From contig MU405261.1 of NCBI GenBank assembly GCA_022836615.1, positions 186,001-250,000 of the forward strand: a stretch of DNA of 64,000 nucleotides. The letters run 5' to 3'. The position numbers were made by a program, and so were the translations under genes. Origin of the DNA: Annulohypoxylon bovei var. microspora (Eukaryota > Ascomycota > Sordariomycetes > Xylariales > Hypoxylaceae). Below, in pieces: positions 45,651 through 55,846 of the stretch (position 1 is its first letter; each line of letters starts with the position of its first letter). Under the pieces are notes generated by a model. It was not told the DNA's origin. It did not search any database and saw only the letters and a list, made by a program, of their open reading frames with translations.

Positions 45651-46631
45651 ATGAAGTACTTCACTATTCTATGGCTAGCTGCCTTTGCTGCCGCCTCTCC
45701 ATATGACCTTCTAGATACCCATAACAAGATTGCTCACCAACAGGCTAGTGATGCATGCTCCATCGGTTATTGTACCCAAAACGGCGGAACGACGGGTGGT
45801 GCTGCTGGCGACACAGTCACTGTCACCGATGTCGACAGCCTAACCAAGGCAGCCGGTCAAGAAGGACCCCTCACCATCGTCGTGTCTGGAGCGATCTCCG
45901 GCTCCGCCAAAGTACACGTCTCTGCCGACAAGACCATCTATGGGGAGGCGGGCAGCTCTCTAACGGGAGTTGGCTTTTATATCCGCCAAACCAGTAATGT
46001 CATTGTCCGTAACATGAAGATCGCCAAGGTCGAGGCGGAAAATGGCGACGCCATCGGTATTGACGGGTCTTCAAATATTTGGGTCGATCATTGCGACCTT
46101 TCCGGCGACCTAAGTAGCGGCAAGGACGATTACGACGGCTTGGTTGATATCTCACACGGCTCTGAATGGATCACGGTCTCTAACACGTACTTCCACGACC
46201 ACTGGAAGGCGTCGTTAATCGGTCACTCAGATAGTAACGCTGATGAGGATCAAGGATCTCTACACGTTACATATGCCGGAAACCACTTTTATAAGACATA
46301 CAGTCGTGCGCCACTGGTTCGATTCGGGACCGTGCATATCGTCAACACTTTCTGGGACACTCTCATCGACACCGGCGTCAACTGTCGCATGGGAGCACAA
46401 GTGCTCATCCAGAGCTCGGCCTTCAGGAACAGCTCCCAGAAAGCTGTCTTCTTTGCCGATTCCACGGAGACTGGCTATGCTGTCCTTGACGATGTCGATC
46501 TCGGGGGGTCCGAGAATTCGGCCCCGGCGGGCACGCTTACAGCTAACTCGCTACCGTACGCCCATATCGAGACGCTTGGTTCCGCTGCGGTTACTAGCAT
46601 GATCCCTAGCACAGCCGGCCAGAAATTGTGA
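45651..46631 (+). CDS. Secreted pectate lyase (polysaccharide lyase family 1)
   Basis: Single exon, 326 residues. ATG 45651 is chosen because it begins a clear signal peptide (MKYFTILWLAAFAAAS); the in-frame upstream GTG at 45636 is not a start. The right-handed parallel beta-helix of PL1 is recognisable from GSAKVHVSADKTIYGEAGS, then IWVDHCDLSGDL, DGLVDISHGSEWITVSNTYF and HDHWKASLIGHSD. Aspartates in the VDHCDLS and DDYDGLVD strands are the likely calcium ligands, and YSRAPLVRFG holds the conserved arginine proposed as catalytic base. Family role: cleaves polygalacturonate by beta-elimination outside the cell, releasing unsaturated oligogalacturonides from plant cell walls. No carbohydrate-binding module is present. 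It is followed by a hydrolase on the same strand. Confidence 0.94.
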   Translation: MKYFTILWLAAFAAASPYDLLDTHNKIAHQQASDACSIGYCTQNGGTTGGAAGDTVTVTDVDSLTKAAGQEGPLTIVVSGAISGSAKVHVSADKTIYGEAGSSLTGVGFYIRQTSNVIVRNMKIAKVEAENGDAIGIDGSSNIWVDHCDLSGDLSSGKDDYDGLVDISHGSEWITVSNTYFHDHWKASLIGHSDSNADEDQGSLHVTYAGNHFYKTYSRAPLVRFGTVHIVNTFWDTLIDTGVNCRMGAQVLIQSSAFRNSSQKAVFFADSTETGYAVLDDVDLGGSENSAPAGTLTANSLPYAHIETLGSAAVTSMIPSTAGQKL

Positions 46632-46649
46632 CAGGTCATCGCGGGATTA

Positions 46650-46684
46650 ACGCCCTTTCGGGCAACCCGTTCGGGTTAAGGCGT
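46650..46684 (+). other. Tandem hairpins just after the pectate lyase stop codon
   Basis: Two perfect hairpins abut with no gap: GCCC-TTTC-GGGC (46652-46663) and AACCC-GTTC-GGGTT (46664-46677). An alternative outer stem ACGCC/GGCGT (46650-46654 with 46680-46684) could enclose the second. They start 20 nt after the stop, so they lie in the 3'UTR. Confidence 0.6.
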
Positions 46685-47097
46685 GTATTTAGTCTCGGTC
46701 ACCAAATACAAAACTCTGCAGTACTAGTTATGTAGTGTCGAACTCGAAAGGAGGAGAGACCAATTTCGTCCAATAGCAATAGACCTATTCTCTCTTACAC
46801 AATTTGTATATTCCCGCCCTATAGGACGTACGTGCGGCAGTTGGTCCTCCTAGCCTTACTGTAGCATAAATGCCGAGAATTATCGTACGGAAGTCCAGGT
46901 TTAATCTCGCCGGGGCAGAATGATGTTGGTGCCGATAATTGGATCGCCTGTTTGTTCCCCGCATGGTAATCCCTCCGATGCAACGGTAGGGAGATATGTG
47001 AGACCCTGACATGGTCATCCTTATATTGATGATCCTCTTCAGTAAGTTTCAGCATTTCAGAAATACCTAGATCAGCTATAACAAACACTAGAACGCA
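46685..47097. other. Intergenic between pectate lyase and alpha/beta hydrolase
   Basis: No gene is seen; minus-strand frames at 46785-47088 are not supported. It contains the end of the pectate lyase 3'UTR and the hydrolase promoter. Confidence 0.45.
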
Positions 47098-48048
47098 ATG
47101 GATAAGCTAAGACCACTCGGACGTACCATCGACAATGTGTTGCTGCCCACGTTTGCCGTCTACGCCCCGCTCCTGATCGCGAAGGAAAGGGAGATTAGAT
47201 CGACGCGGCATGACACGCACAAGTACGGTCCTACCCCACGGCACTACTTAGATGTCTACTACCCTGAAAAGGCGCCGACGGAACCGTTCCGTGCTAAGCC
47301 CGTGCTCATCTTCCTGTACGGCGGCGGCTTCGTGGGCGGAGACAAGGTGAACGAGCAGTACGCTCACAGCCTGGTGTTCGGGAACCTCGGCCACTTCTTC
47401 GCCTCCCGCTACGGGATCACGGTGATCGTCGCGGATTACCGCCTCATCTTCCACGCGGCTAAATTCCCGTCGGGTGGCGAGGATGTCAAGCTCGTCGTCG
47501 ACTGGACCGTGAACACCCTGTCGAAGAAGGAGGGATACGAATCCATCGACCTGTTTATTCTGGGCAACTCCGCGGGTGGCATTCATGTGTCGACCTACCT
47601 CCTAGCCCCCGACTTCAAGGAGTCTAGAGAGGCCGTCCTAGCCGAGGAGCGGAAAGGCGCGGGCGTGCTGCTGAGGGGCGCGATCTTGCTCGGCGTGCCG
47701 TTCCACTGGGGCGAGGAGGACAACGCGATTCTCAGAGCCTACTTGGGGGAGGGCAAGATCTACGAGAACTCGTCTTTGGGCATATTGGAAAGCGAGAAGA
47801 AGAAGGGCTCCGAGCCGACTCTTCCCGGCGTCAAGATAAGCCTCCTCGTCAGCGAGCTCGATCCCCAGCTCTTGCTCGACTCGGCGCAACAGTTTAAAAA
47901 GGAGTGGGCTAGTGCGGATATCACGTACGGGGTGCTAGATGGGCATAATCATATCAGCCCTCAGTTGGGTCTTAGTACCGGGATTGAGAAGGAGGAGGCT
48001 TGGGGTGTAGAAGTCGCCAAGTTCTTGAAGTCTTGTGCTACTAAGTAA
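47098..48048 (+). CDS. Alpha/beta hydrolase (hormone-sensitive-lipase-like esterase)
   Basis: Single exon, 316 residues. The oxyanion-hole motif is YGGGFVGG (about 74-81, in place of HGGG), the nucleophile elbow GNSAGG (about 156-161, Ser near 158), the acid LVSELD (Asp near 259) and the likely base His in DGHNH (about 280-284). There is no signal peptide, so it is probably cytosolic, although a hydrophobic stretch (VLLPTFAVYAPLLIA) lies near residues 14-28. The fold matches the esterase/lipase family that includes kynurenine formamidase-like and HSL-type enzymes. The substrate cannot be told from sequence. It stands tail-to-tail with the EthD gene, 170 nt away. Confidence 0.85.
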   Translation: MDKLRPLGRTIDNVLLPTFAVYAPLLIAKEREIRSTRHDTHKYGPTPRHYLDVYYPEKAPTEPFRAKPVLIFLYGGGFVGGDKVNEQYAHSLVFGNLGHFFASRYGITVIVADYRLIFHAAKFPSGGEDVKLVVDWTVNTLSKKEGYESIDLFILGNSAGGIHVSTYLLAPDFKESREAVLAEERKGAGVLLRGAILLGVPFHWGEEDNAILRAYLGEGKIYENSSLGILESEKKKGSEPTLPGVKISLLVSELDPQLLLDSAQQFKKEWASADITYGVLDGHNHISPQLGLSTGIEKEEAWGVEVAKFLKSCATK

Positions 48049-48218
48049 GATGTAGAGAGGGCAGACTATAATCTAGATGATTTATACATCTGTAGAGTCT
48101 AATGAATAGAACATCTACCTTAGCTCGACCTGATAATATATGTGACCGCTGTACTCCCTAAATTTCCAACTTGTCACTCCATATACGTGCCCTAACTCAC
48201 TCTCCCCCCATTCTTCGC

Positions 48219-48536
48219 TCAAGCTCCACTGGCTTTGTTCTCCATGAACCAAATCACAGGGTCTTTCTCTGTGAAGTTCTTGATATCCTCCATAAACTTC
48301 TTGCTTGTCTCGGCCGGTGTCTCAGCCTGCGCTCGATTAAACGCTTCCATGTCGGGCCACTCAATCTGAGTTAGCATGACGTATGGGCTCTGAGAGTCCG
48401 TCGGCGCCATGGTCCGGAACACGCCCATGCCGAATGGTTTCCATATCGGAGTCACCATGGGCAAGTGATGTTGGAGATAGTACTCCATGTCGAAATCAGA
48501 ACCCTTAAGGTAGGCGATCATCATTGTTATAGTCAT
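48219..48536 (-). CDS. EthD-domain protein (dimeric alpha-beta barrel)
   Basis: Single exon, 105 residues. It begins MTITMMIAYLKGSDFDMEYY and has the EthD pattern H-x-P-x(4)-W near residue 25 (HHLPMVTPIW). Another conserved block is VMLTQIEWPDMEAFNRA, and it ends PVIWFMEN. EthD-fold proteins are small ferredoxin-like dimers found beside oxidoreductases in catabolic and secondary-metabolite clusters; some act as decarboxylases or dehydratases, but none of these activities can be assigned here. It is divergent from the SDR gene (756-nt shared promoter region) and convergent with the hydrolase. Confidence 0.85.
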   Translation of the reverse strand: MTITMMIAYLKGSDFDMEYYLQHHLPMVTPIWKPFGMGVFRTMAPTDSQSPYVMLTQIEWPDMEAFNRAQAETPAETSKKFMEDIKNFTEKDPVIWFMENKASGA

Positions 48537-49292
48537 GTTGAGTAGGTATGAAGTTGTGACCGTATCCCGATCTGCGTGAAGTTCTGAAGGTTGGTATTTT
48601 CCTAACGGTCGTATATCCGAAATAGCTTTGACTTATTCCTAGAAAAAAAGGAGAGAAAATAAAAAACGTCGATATTCATCCGGTTATCATACAATATTTA
48701 TATTCCCCAAATACCCGCTACTTACCAAGGTACTCCGCGTTTTCTCATACATATAATCTTTGAATGGCAGCTAAATTTTAATATAGGGGATGTCCGTAAA
48801 TTTAGCTGACATTTATAGCGCCATCGGGACTAAAACCTGTTATTTGAACGCCTCATTGGATCTTCTATATTTAACAATTTTCGCAAACTATTGCATATTC
48901 CGCTTCCACGTCGTCACTTCAGTAAAATATTAAGAAAAAATTGAAATAAAATAAAATAAAAAGTTGCTCGGGATCCAGATTGTACCACTGTGTCTTGGGA
49001 TAGAATCTCCACATACTTCATATACCTCGGAAGGTTAATAGGTAGGTAAGTTACATGGGAGAGACGACGAAGAGAAGTGGGACGAGGTATTTGGTACTCG
49101 ACCGGAGTAGATCTGGGGTTCTCTGATAAGCACACATCCCGCACCAAAGCAAGAATGGGGGGACGATCGAAGTCGATTTTATAGAAGATGTACAAGAAAT
49201 CCGATTTGGCAGACCGCAATAAAATACTATAATTAGCATCACGATTATAACATCGCGTAAATCACAAAGTGAAGGCATACCTACCTCCCACA
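48537..49292. other. Divergent promoter region between EthD gene and SDR gene
   Basis: No gene is seen; minus-strand frames at 48914-49299 are not supported. It contains an A/T-rich stretch near 48930-48965 and the ATAGGTAGGTAAG word near 49038. A shared divergent promoter for the two genes is inferred from spacing. Confidence 0.45.
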
Positions 49293-50257
49293 ATGGCATC
49301 AGGAGTCTTCAAGCTCCCCGGCGTCGCTCTCATCACCGGAGCCGGCGGCACAGGTACTTATCCCATCACCCGGGACTAAACACTCATCGTCGTACCCCCC
49401 ATCCCCATACTCACCACCCGCACGCCCCAGGAATCGGCGCCGCCGTCGCCCGCGGCTTCGCGCGCTCGGGCTGCACGCGCCTCGCAATCACAGACCTGAA
49501 TCCACACACGCTGCGCGCGACGGAAACCGCGCTCCTAGCCACCCACCCAAACCTTGAGGTGCTCGCGCGCGCCGGCGACATAACGTCGGAGCCGTTCGTG
49601 AAGTCCCTCGCGGCGGAGCTGGCGGCGCGGTTCGCGCGCCTCGACTACTCGGTGCACTGCGCGGGGGTGCTGGGCGCGGCGCTGCGCACGCACGAGACGC
49701 CGGCGGACGAGTGGGAGCGCGTGGCCGCCGTCAATTGGAAGGGCGCGTGGCTGGCGTCGCGCGAGGCGCTGGCGCGCATGCTGGCGCAGGACCCGCTGCC
49801 GGCGCATCCCGCGCAGAGGGGCGCTGTGGTTAATATTGCGAGTCAGTTGGGGGTTGTGGCGCGGGCGGCTGCTTGTGAGAGTCCTTTCTATTCTAACCTG
49901 CAAATAGGGGGTCCGGCGATATGTTCTAGCTGAGGTACCTACTGACTGCCAATTCTGAAAGCACCTTACTGTGCGTCGAAAGCCGCCGTGATAAACATGA
50001 CGCGGTCCGACGCTATCGATTACGCGCAGGATGGGATACGGGTTAACTGCGTGTGTCCGGGCGTAATCGAGACGCCGATGACGACGGGATCGCCCGAGGT
50101 CAAAGAGAGACTGAGGCCTGCGATCGACATTGCGCCTATGAGAAGAATGGGGACGCCGGATGAGGTGGCCGATGCTGTTCTATTCCTATGTTCGAGCCAG
50201 GCTTCGTTTATCCAAGGTCACGCATTGGTAGTCGATGGTGGGTATACAATTAACTAA
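49293..50257 (+). CDS. Short-chain dehydrogenase/reductase (SDR, classical type)
   Basis: Exons are 49293-49353, 49431-49874 and 49962-50257, summing to 801 nt (266 residues). The Rossmann glycine motif TGAGGTGIG (about 15-23) is split by intron 1. The NNAG-equivalent is HCAGVLG. The catalytic tetrad is Asn (VNWKG), Ser (NIASQLG), and Tyr and Lys in SPYCASK (Y171, K175). The family C-terminus ends VVDGGYTIN. The second intron carries an ACTGACT branch point and a GAAAG acceptor; the join gives ASPYCASK. It is cytosolic, NAD(P)-dependent, substrate unknown. Exon 2 is much richer in GC than the flanks, with antisense shadow frames. It is convergent with HAS1, with stops 165 nt apart. Confidence 0.88.
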
Positions 50258-50422
50258 TCGCGTTGCTGAGTAGACATGCGTTCTCGTCGAAAATGCCTTG
50301 TGCTACTTTTGAGTGTATTATCTATTTCCGTGTTGAGGATCTAAACATACGAAGCTGGTATATCACCACAAGCACAACCGAAAACTCCGTAATTGATTGA
50401 ATTCCCAACCCAATGTTACTTA

Positions 50423-52344
50423 CTACCGCCTCTGAAACTTTTGAGGTTGCCGCGGCTGGCTTCCGTAACCCCTTCTCCCTTGCGTCTTCTTATCCCTGCT
50501 CATGCTCGCGCCTAACGTAATGTCGACTCGAGGAGGCGTGGGGAAGCCGAAACTTTTAGCGACCTTTGCTAGATCCAACTTGTGAATATCGAATACCGAA
50601 CGTAAGCTGTGGCTTGCGTAGGCGTGCAGATAAGACCGGTAACCGTCCTTGGCGCTCTGATTAAGATAGTAGTTCTGAGAAATGAGTTTCTCAAGTTGCG
50701 AAGAGACGTTCAGAACTTTCTTTGCCGGGAACTCATACTCGAGCACAGGTACCTTGGCCTCCTTTAAGTGAGATAAGAAGGCGAGCTCGTGGGGCTGCAG
50801 GAAGAGGAGACTGCGGCCCTTGGAGTTTGCGCCACGCGCTGTTCGACCAACCCGATGAATGTAATCGCGCGGATCATCAGGCGGATCAAATTGCACTATG
50901 TAGTCAACTGCGGGGATCTGATTGATGTTTAGTAACCTGGTACTGCAAGATAATGACGACTACTTACATCCAAACCACGAGCGGCAACGTCCGTGCATAG
51001 AAGAATGCCGGTTTTCGCATTGCAGAATTCGAAAAATGTGTTTGTACGCTTCTGCTGCTTCTGTTTCCCGTGAAGAGAGAGGCAAGGCCTAGACATTATT
51101 AGCAACTTATAAACGGATTATAATTGAGACTGCCCAACTTACAGGTCGATGTAATTCAGAAGTTCAGCGTAATAATTTACGCTTGCGCAACTAGAGAAGA
51201 AGACGATCACTTTCTTCTTGAGATTTCGCTTCAAGAAGGAGAAGAGGAGGAGGAATCGTTTATCAGCTTCGCAAGTTACATAACCCTGCTCGAGTCCGGC
51301 GACGGTGGAATTAATGCTCTCTTCGTCGACATTTATGTAAAGAGGACCCGGTCGGAGGGAAATTCTGGCGAGGTCTTCAACCTTGGTCGTCTGGGTGGCG
51401 GAGAAGAGCATGGTCTGCCTGCCTTCGTTGGGAAGGATCTTGATGATTTGGCGCATCTCATCTTCGAAACCTATTTCCAATATTCGGTCGGCTTCGTCGA
51501 TAATTAGAGACTTCAGGTTTTTGAAGACGAAGGGCGTGTTTTGCAGATGGTCCAGAAGTCTTCCTGGCGTCGCAATGATGAGGTTTACTCCTTTAGATAA
51601 CTTGTCGGCCTCTGCTCTGCGGTTTGCTCCTCCGATGACTATTCCGTAAGTCTGAGAGTGATGCGCCATCAGCTCGCGCGCGACACCGAAGATCTGTAGT
51701 GCCAATTCTCTGGTAGGAGAGACGACGATAACACCGGTTCCATTTCGCGGCTTGAATCGGAGGGCGCTCAACATCTCGATGGCGGGAATCAAGAAAGCTA
51801 AAGTCTTTCCACTTCCAGTCTTTGCGGCGCCGAGCACATCGCGACCGGCGAGTAAAGGCGGGATCGCCCTCCGTTGTATGGTGGTCATCTTCTCGAAGCC
51901 CATATCCTCTTTAATAGCCTTCATCGTCTTCTCGGATAGATTCAATTCGGCAAAGTTCTCAGCATCGGAAACTAGGGCGTTCTGCATGGCGGAGATGGCG
52001 CTGTCGGTAGGTAAGTCGATGCTTTGGTTATTTTGACCAGCGTCTTCATCGTCGGCATTTGCTGCTTCCACCCTCTTATTCAATTCGGATGTTTCCTCAA
52101 CATCTTCCTCCAAGTTACCGCCTTCTACATCACTTGCAAATTCTTCTTCAACCTCAGCCTCAGCCTCAACCTCAACTTCTGCCTCGGACTCATCGCTCGA
52201 GGGTTCGGCAACAACCTTAGGTTTAGTTCGCTTCAACTTCTTTGATTTAGTCACCTTAGTAGCGAGTATCTTTGACTTCTTCTCTTTAACACCATTGGCA
52301 TCCTTAAGCTTTCTTTTTTTGCTAAGCTTGGCAGACTCCATCAT
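50423..52344 (-). CDS. HAS1: DEAD-box ATP-dependent RNA helicase Has1
   Basis: Minus-strand exons are 52344-51143, 51088-50968 and 50917-50423, summing to 1818 nt (605 residues). The N-terminal 110 residues are Lys-rich, then strongly acidic. Helicase motifs in order: Q motif (FEKMTTIQRRAIPP), I (AAKTGSGKT), Ia (SPTRELALQ), Ib (TPGRLLDH), II (DEAD within IIDEADRILEIGFEDEM), III (FSATQT) and VI (HRVGRTARG). The C-terminus has the Has1-type block HSLRSVFDIHKLDL and a basic tail. Role: nucleolar helicase needed for 18S and 25S rRNA processing, including release of U14 snoRNA from pre-ribosomes. The two 3' introns are supported by the continuous motif LHGKQKQQKR and by AARGLD-IPAVDYIVQFD. Confidence 0.94.
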
Positions 52345-54305
52345 GTCTAGAAGGGGTGTGATAGGTGGTGATGTTAAGATTGTTGAAGTATAAACTTTTG
52401 TAAGTGGGTTGGATAATCTTCCTCCAACTTTTTGCTCATGTCAATCGCCCTGGGAATTTTTTTGCTTATCGATAGAAAAAATGTCGATAAGATTCTGATA
52501 AGTGCACGGACCATTCAAGTTCTAAGGTTTGGCGGATATGCGGGATCCACTTCCGCCAAAGCTCTAAATACAAACCTCCCTCCCCACTTATTACACCAAG
52601 ATAACCTCACCCTATATATAATATTAGGTATTCTTCATACATATTTCATCTCTCATTCTCAATAAGACATATATCCGACCAATATGCTATGATATAAAAG
52701 GATCGCTTTTATTTTCTATGAAACATATGACATAACTCAATCTACGATCTCATTTATGATGGTTCTTGTGAATCTTCCAATCAGGATTACGTATTGCAAC
52801 CTCGTCGTCTTGGCTTCGGTTATTCTCCGTCTAGTATAAATCGAATTTCATTTTTGCTCTCATCGTTCCTCGCATACTACACCTCAAAAACTCCAACCGA
52901 TTTCATGCTTGGCTCTAGACCCTTTAATCTACTGATATTAAAAGCGTGTCCTAAATGAAAACCAATACCGGATTCTGCTCTTGTTCATATTACCTACTAA
53001 ATCCTTCCAGGCTGCCGGGTATTTGTGCCACGCATTTATAAATTGCCGGAAACTTCCTCGAATGTGAGGTCGTGGTGAGCTGCACCTCAGCTGCAATACC
53101 GTTGCACTGGATAAATCCGCGGCTAAAACCCACCTTGTTCCTCTGAGTTCTGGCTCGCGATAGAACCCCTATACTACCTGTTCACGCGCCTCTTGTCTTG
53201 AAGATTTATATTGCATCCAGCAAGGTCATACCCGCGGCATCATCGCTTCGTTTAAAATCGGGGACTCGGTACCAATTCATCTTGCAATTCCATCTTATGA
53301 CCTGCACGGGATAGATTAATCTTGGGTTTGTTTGGTACCGTTGGATCCAATAGTCTCGCTCACCTAGATTAAGAGGGATATTGGCGCAGAGAAGCACATC
53401 CGTTATCCAGGTTGCCTTAGGTAGGTTTGAATTACGACTGCTTTGAAATTCTCTACCGTTTTTATCTTGTCGAGCAGCGTTCTTATGTATGGATTGCCCT
53501 CTTCGTTGGCAATGATGATGAGCCACTACCCCAGAAAGGGCCTTCCTCTACCCCTATTTATCATATTCAGGAGCCTCAACCTACTTTTCTAGCGGCAGCG
53601 GACCAGGCTTACCTTCACCGGCCCAACTACACCCCTTCCCCCTCCCTATCCGTTCCCGTGCCCTCATTTTATTGGACTTGGACATTGGTACCACGTTACA
53701 ACGTGATGTGACACTGTTGCGAAGGGGCATCTCAATGCGGTAGCTATGAGGCGTCAGTAAGCTCAAGATATGGCTTGGACCATGTCGTATCACGGCCGAT
53801 GCGCGGACCTGTCCGGCAAAGTCTGGGAGAGCGTCGTAAGGACATGGCGTGGGGATGTGATAGCAACGGCTGAGGTGGAGCTCGGCGCCTTACAAGCTGC
53901 TGAGCAAGCCCCAGCTCATTGGATGATGCTAGAGGTCCCGAGGCTTAGATCAGAGAGGATTCACCCTAGTATGCCCGGCATATCCATCGCCTGGAAAAAA
54001 CTTGGATGTGAGCATCATGACCAGTCTCCAGACCGACCACGAGCTGAGCTGTGAGCAGGTCTCGACCGTGAGCTATTATCTGCCCACTAGGGCGAGAGCG
54101 TCCAATCCCTCATCCGGCAGGTCCTAAGGCTTAAGGTTACCACATCTGTCGGAGGATATTCCCATCTGCTCACGGCCTGTCTGCAAGCCAAGCAGGATAT
54201 ATCCGTGGGAAACAATATAAAAGTATGCATCTTTTCTTTCCAGCTCCCGGGGACCTGTAATTTGTGTCGATCACTCCTCATCACGCAATTAAACTTTCTG
54301 CCACC
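52345..54305. other. Intergenic region upstream of HAS1 and of the secreted protein gene
   Basis: No gene is supported in 2 kb. Frames at 53427-53711 and 53770-54054 have no recognisable domains. A GATA-site cluster lies at 52466-52502. The CTTAGGTAGGT word is near 53418. The last 100 nt before 54306 contain ACAATATAAAAG at about 54213-54224, a good TATA-like element for the secreted protein gene. Confidence 0.5.
52466..52502. promoter_or_regulatory. GATA-motif cluster upstream of HAS1
   Basis: Four GATA cores occur within 37 bp: TTATC (52466-52470) joined to GATAG (52471-52475), forming the palindrome TATCGATA, and GATAAG at 52486-52491 and 52497-52502. The cluster is 120-160 nt upstream of the HAS1 start on its minus-strand side. 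Binding by a GATA factor is inferred. Confidence 0.45.
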
Positions 54306-54982
54306 ATGAAACCAGCCTTCTTCCTCACTCTAATCACGAGCCTTGCGGCTTCTGTGGTGGAGGGATCAGGTCGTACCCAGAGACAAGCGCGACGGCCGCA
54401 GCCTTCTACCGGGCTCGAGACCATTACCGTTCAACCATCGCTCAAGTTCGATGCAATGAACTTGAAGCAACTCCCCGAAACCTCCTCCTTATCGCCACGT
54501 GCCGTTAATGCCTTTTATGAGTGTAGAGATTCGGTTTGTCCCCTTTCCCCTTTTCACCTCCCTCCCCTCCTATTTGCGCTTCCCAGACCCTCAGGATCAG
54601 TTTACTTCTTGTCCAGTCCTCTCACCTCACCTCGCATTCGCCCACCCATTCACTAACAACACACCCCTTTCTCTAGAGCCCCTCACCCGGCGACTCGGAT
54701 TGTAACACCATAATCAACGAGGTCCTCGCGCTCGATCAAGCCATCACGATAACGTCCAACTCGTGCCTGACCTTCCAATACGGCACGTGTTGGGGCTTCT
54801 TCTGCTCGCTGTGCCAGACCCTAAGCACCGACACCAGCTTCATCGGCAACCAGCTCATCTCGGCCGAGGCGCTATGCGTTGCCAACGGCCAGATCGGGAC
54901 CGTCGTTAGTCAGGACTCTCCGCAGTGGCAGGCTGGATTCGTATACCAAGGTGCTGGTTTGCCCGACTACGACGTCTGCTAG
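54306..54982 (+). CDS. Small secreted cysteine-rich protein
   Basis: Exons are 54306-54533 and 54677-54982, giving 177 residues; the 143-nt intron has the donor GTTTGT and acceptor CTCTAG. ATG 54306 has a strong context (CCACCATG), and a signal peptide is evident (MKPAFFLTLITSLAASVVEG). A basic, Gln/Arg-rich propeptide-like stretch follows (QRQARRPQP). The second exon, too short to stand out as an open frame, holds seven of the eight mature cysteines, including GTCWGFFCSLC, and ends in DYDVC. An even cysteine count and a terminal Cys suggest a disulphide-bonded extracellular fold. I do not recognise a named family; it is effector-like only in the descriptive sense (small, secreted, Cys-rich). 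Splicing is in phase 0 and restores an uninterrupted frame. Confidence 0.72.
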
Positions 54983-55846
54983 TCTGCCCCTATACACTTA
55001 GGTCCTCCTGAAGTTGCAATGCATTCGGTGGTTTGGTGGGCTGGTTGAGTTTGAGCATTGTTAGTGAAGGTTATAGGTTATATATGTACATGTATACATA
55101 TAACAAAGGTGTATAATTTGCTACATCGTATCTTCACATCTGAGGCGTTGGCGGTATGGTGCACAGAGAAGAGGTTTGAAGTTGAAAAGAAAGAGACCAG
55201 GCGTAGTATCAAACATTATAGTTATACTTAACCTATAACCAATCTCTTAAGTGATCGTAGTCGCTTTAACTGGGATACCTATTTTAGCATTTATCCGTGG
55301 CGTAATCGATGTAGCAATAGGGGTCACTGCCCCTTTACCCTTACCAATGGAGTGCATGCGGTTTTACCATGGGGCCAACTTCCTTCATACCCTTCAAACA
55401 TAGAAAAAAGCACCTGCAAGTAAGAGAAAATTGCGGATCACCACCGACATATTCTTTTGGCCGTTGTCATCAATCAATTCGGGGTTCCACGGAATAGATA
55501 TACATACAGTCGGGCACGAATCTCATCTCATGCGAGCAGCCCACCCCACTCTATATTAATATGCAGCGAGTTTTCTTTTTATCCACAAAGCCGGCTGCCG
55601 AAGAAACAGGACAAAAAAGCACTAAACACAAAACCGTTACATGTATAATTCCTCCGTTAATGCGCCTTTCAGAGAGAACCCGCCGGATCTTTTCGTCTAA
55701 GGTAGGTGCTTGAATAATAGTAGCAATTGTTGCCAATTGAGTGCCCGTCGTCCCCTTGATCCCACTGCCTGGGGTATGCATATTGTTGCGTTGTTTCGTC
55801 ATGGTCATGATACTGAAGGGTCGACAAGCTAGGAAATGAATGGTAT
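54983..55846. other. Convergent 3' region between secreted protein gene and PFK-2 gene
   Basis: No gene is seen. AT-rich 3' flank of the secreted protein gene (TATATGTACATGTATACATAT at about 55081-55101 is near-palindromic), then the 3' flank of the PFK-2/FBPase-2 gene. Confidence 0.45.

Noticed and set aside
51124..51507. 127-codon plus-strand frame in the HAS1 region
   Set aside because: Antisense of the helicase motif III region; no independent support.
53770..54054. 94-codon frame upstream of the secreted protein gene
   Set aside because: No signal peptide, no domain, no splice context and atypical composition; treated as chance.
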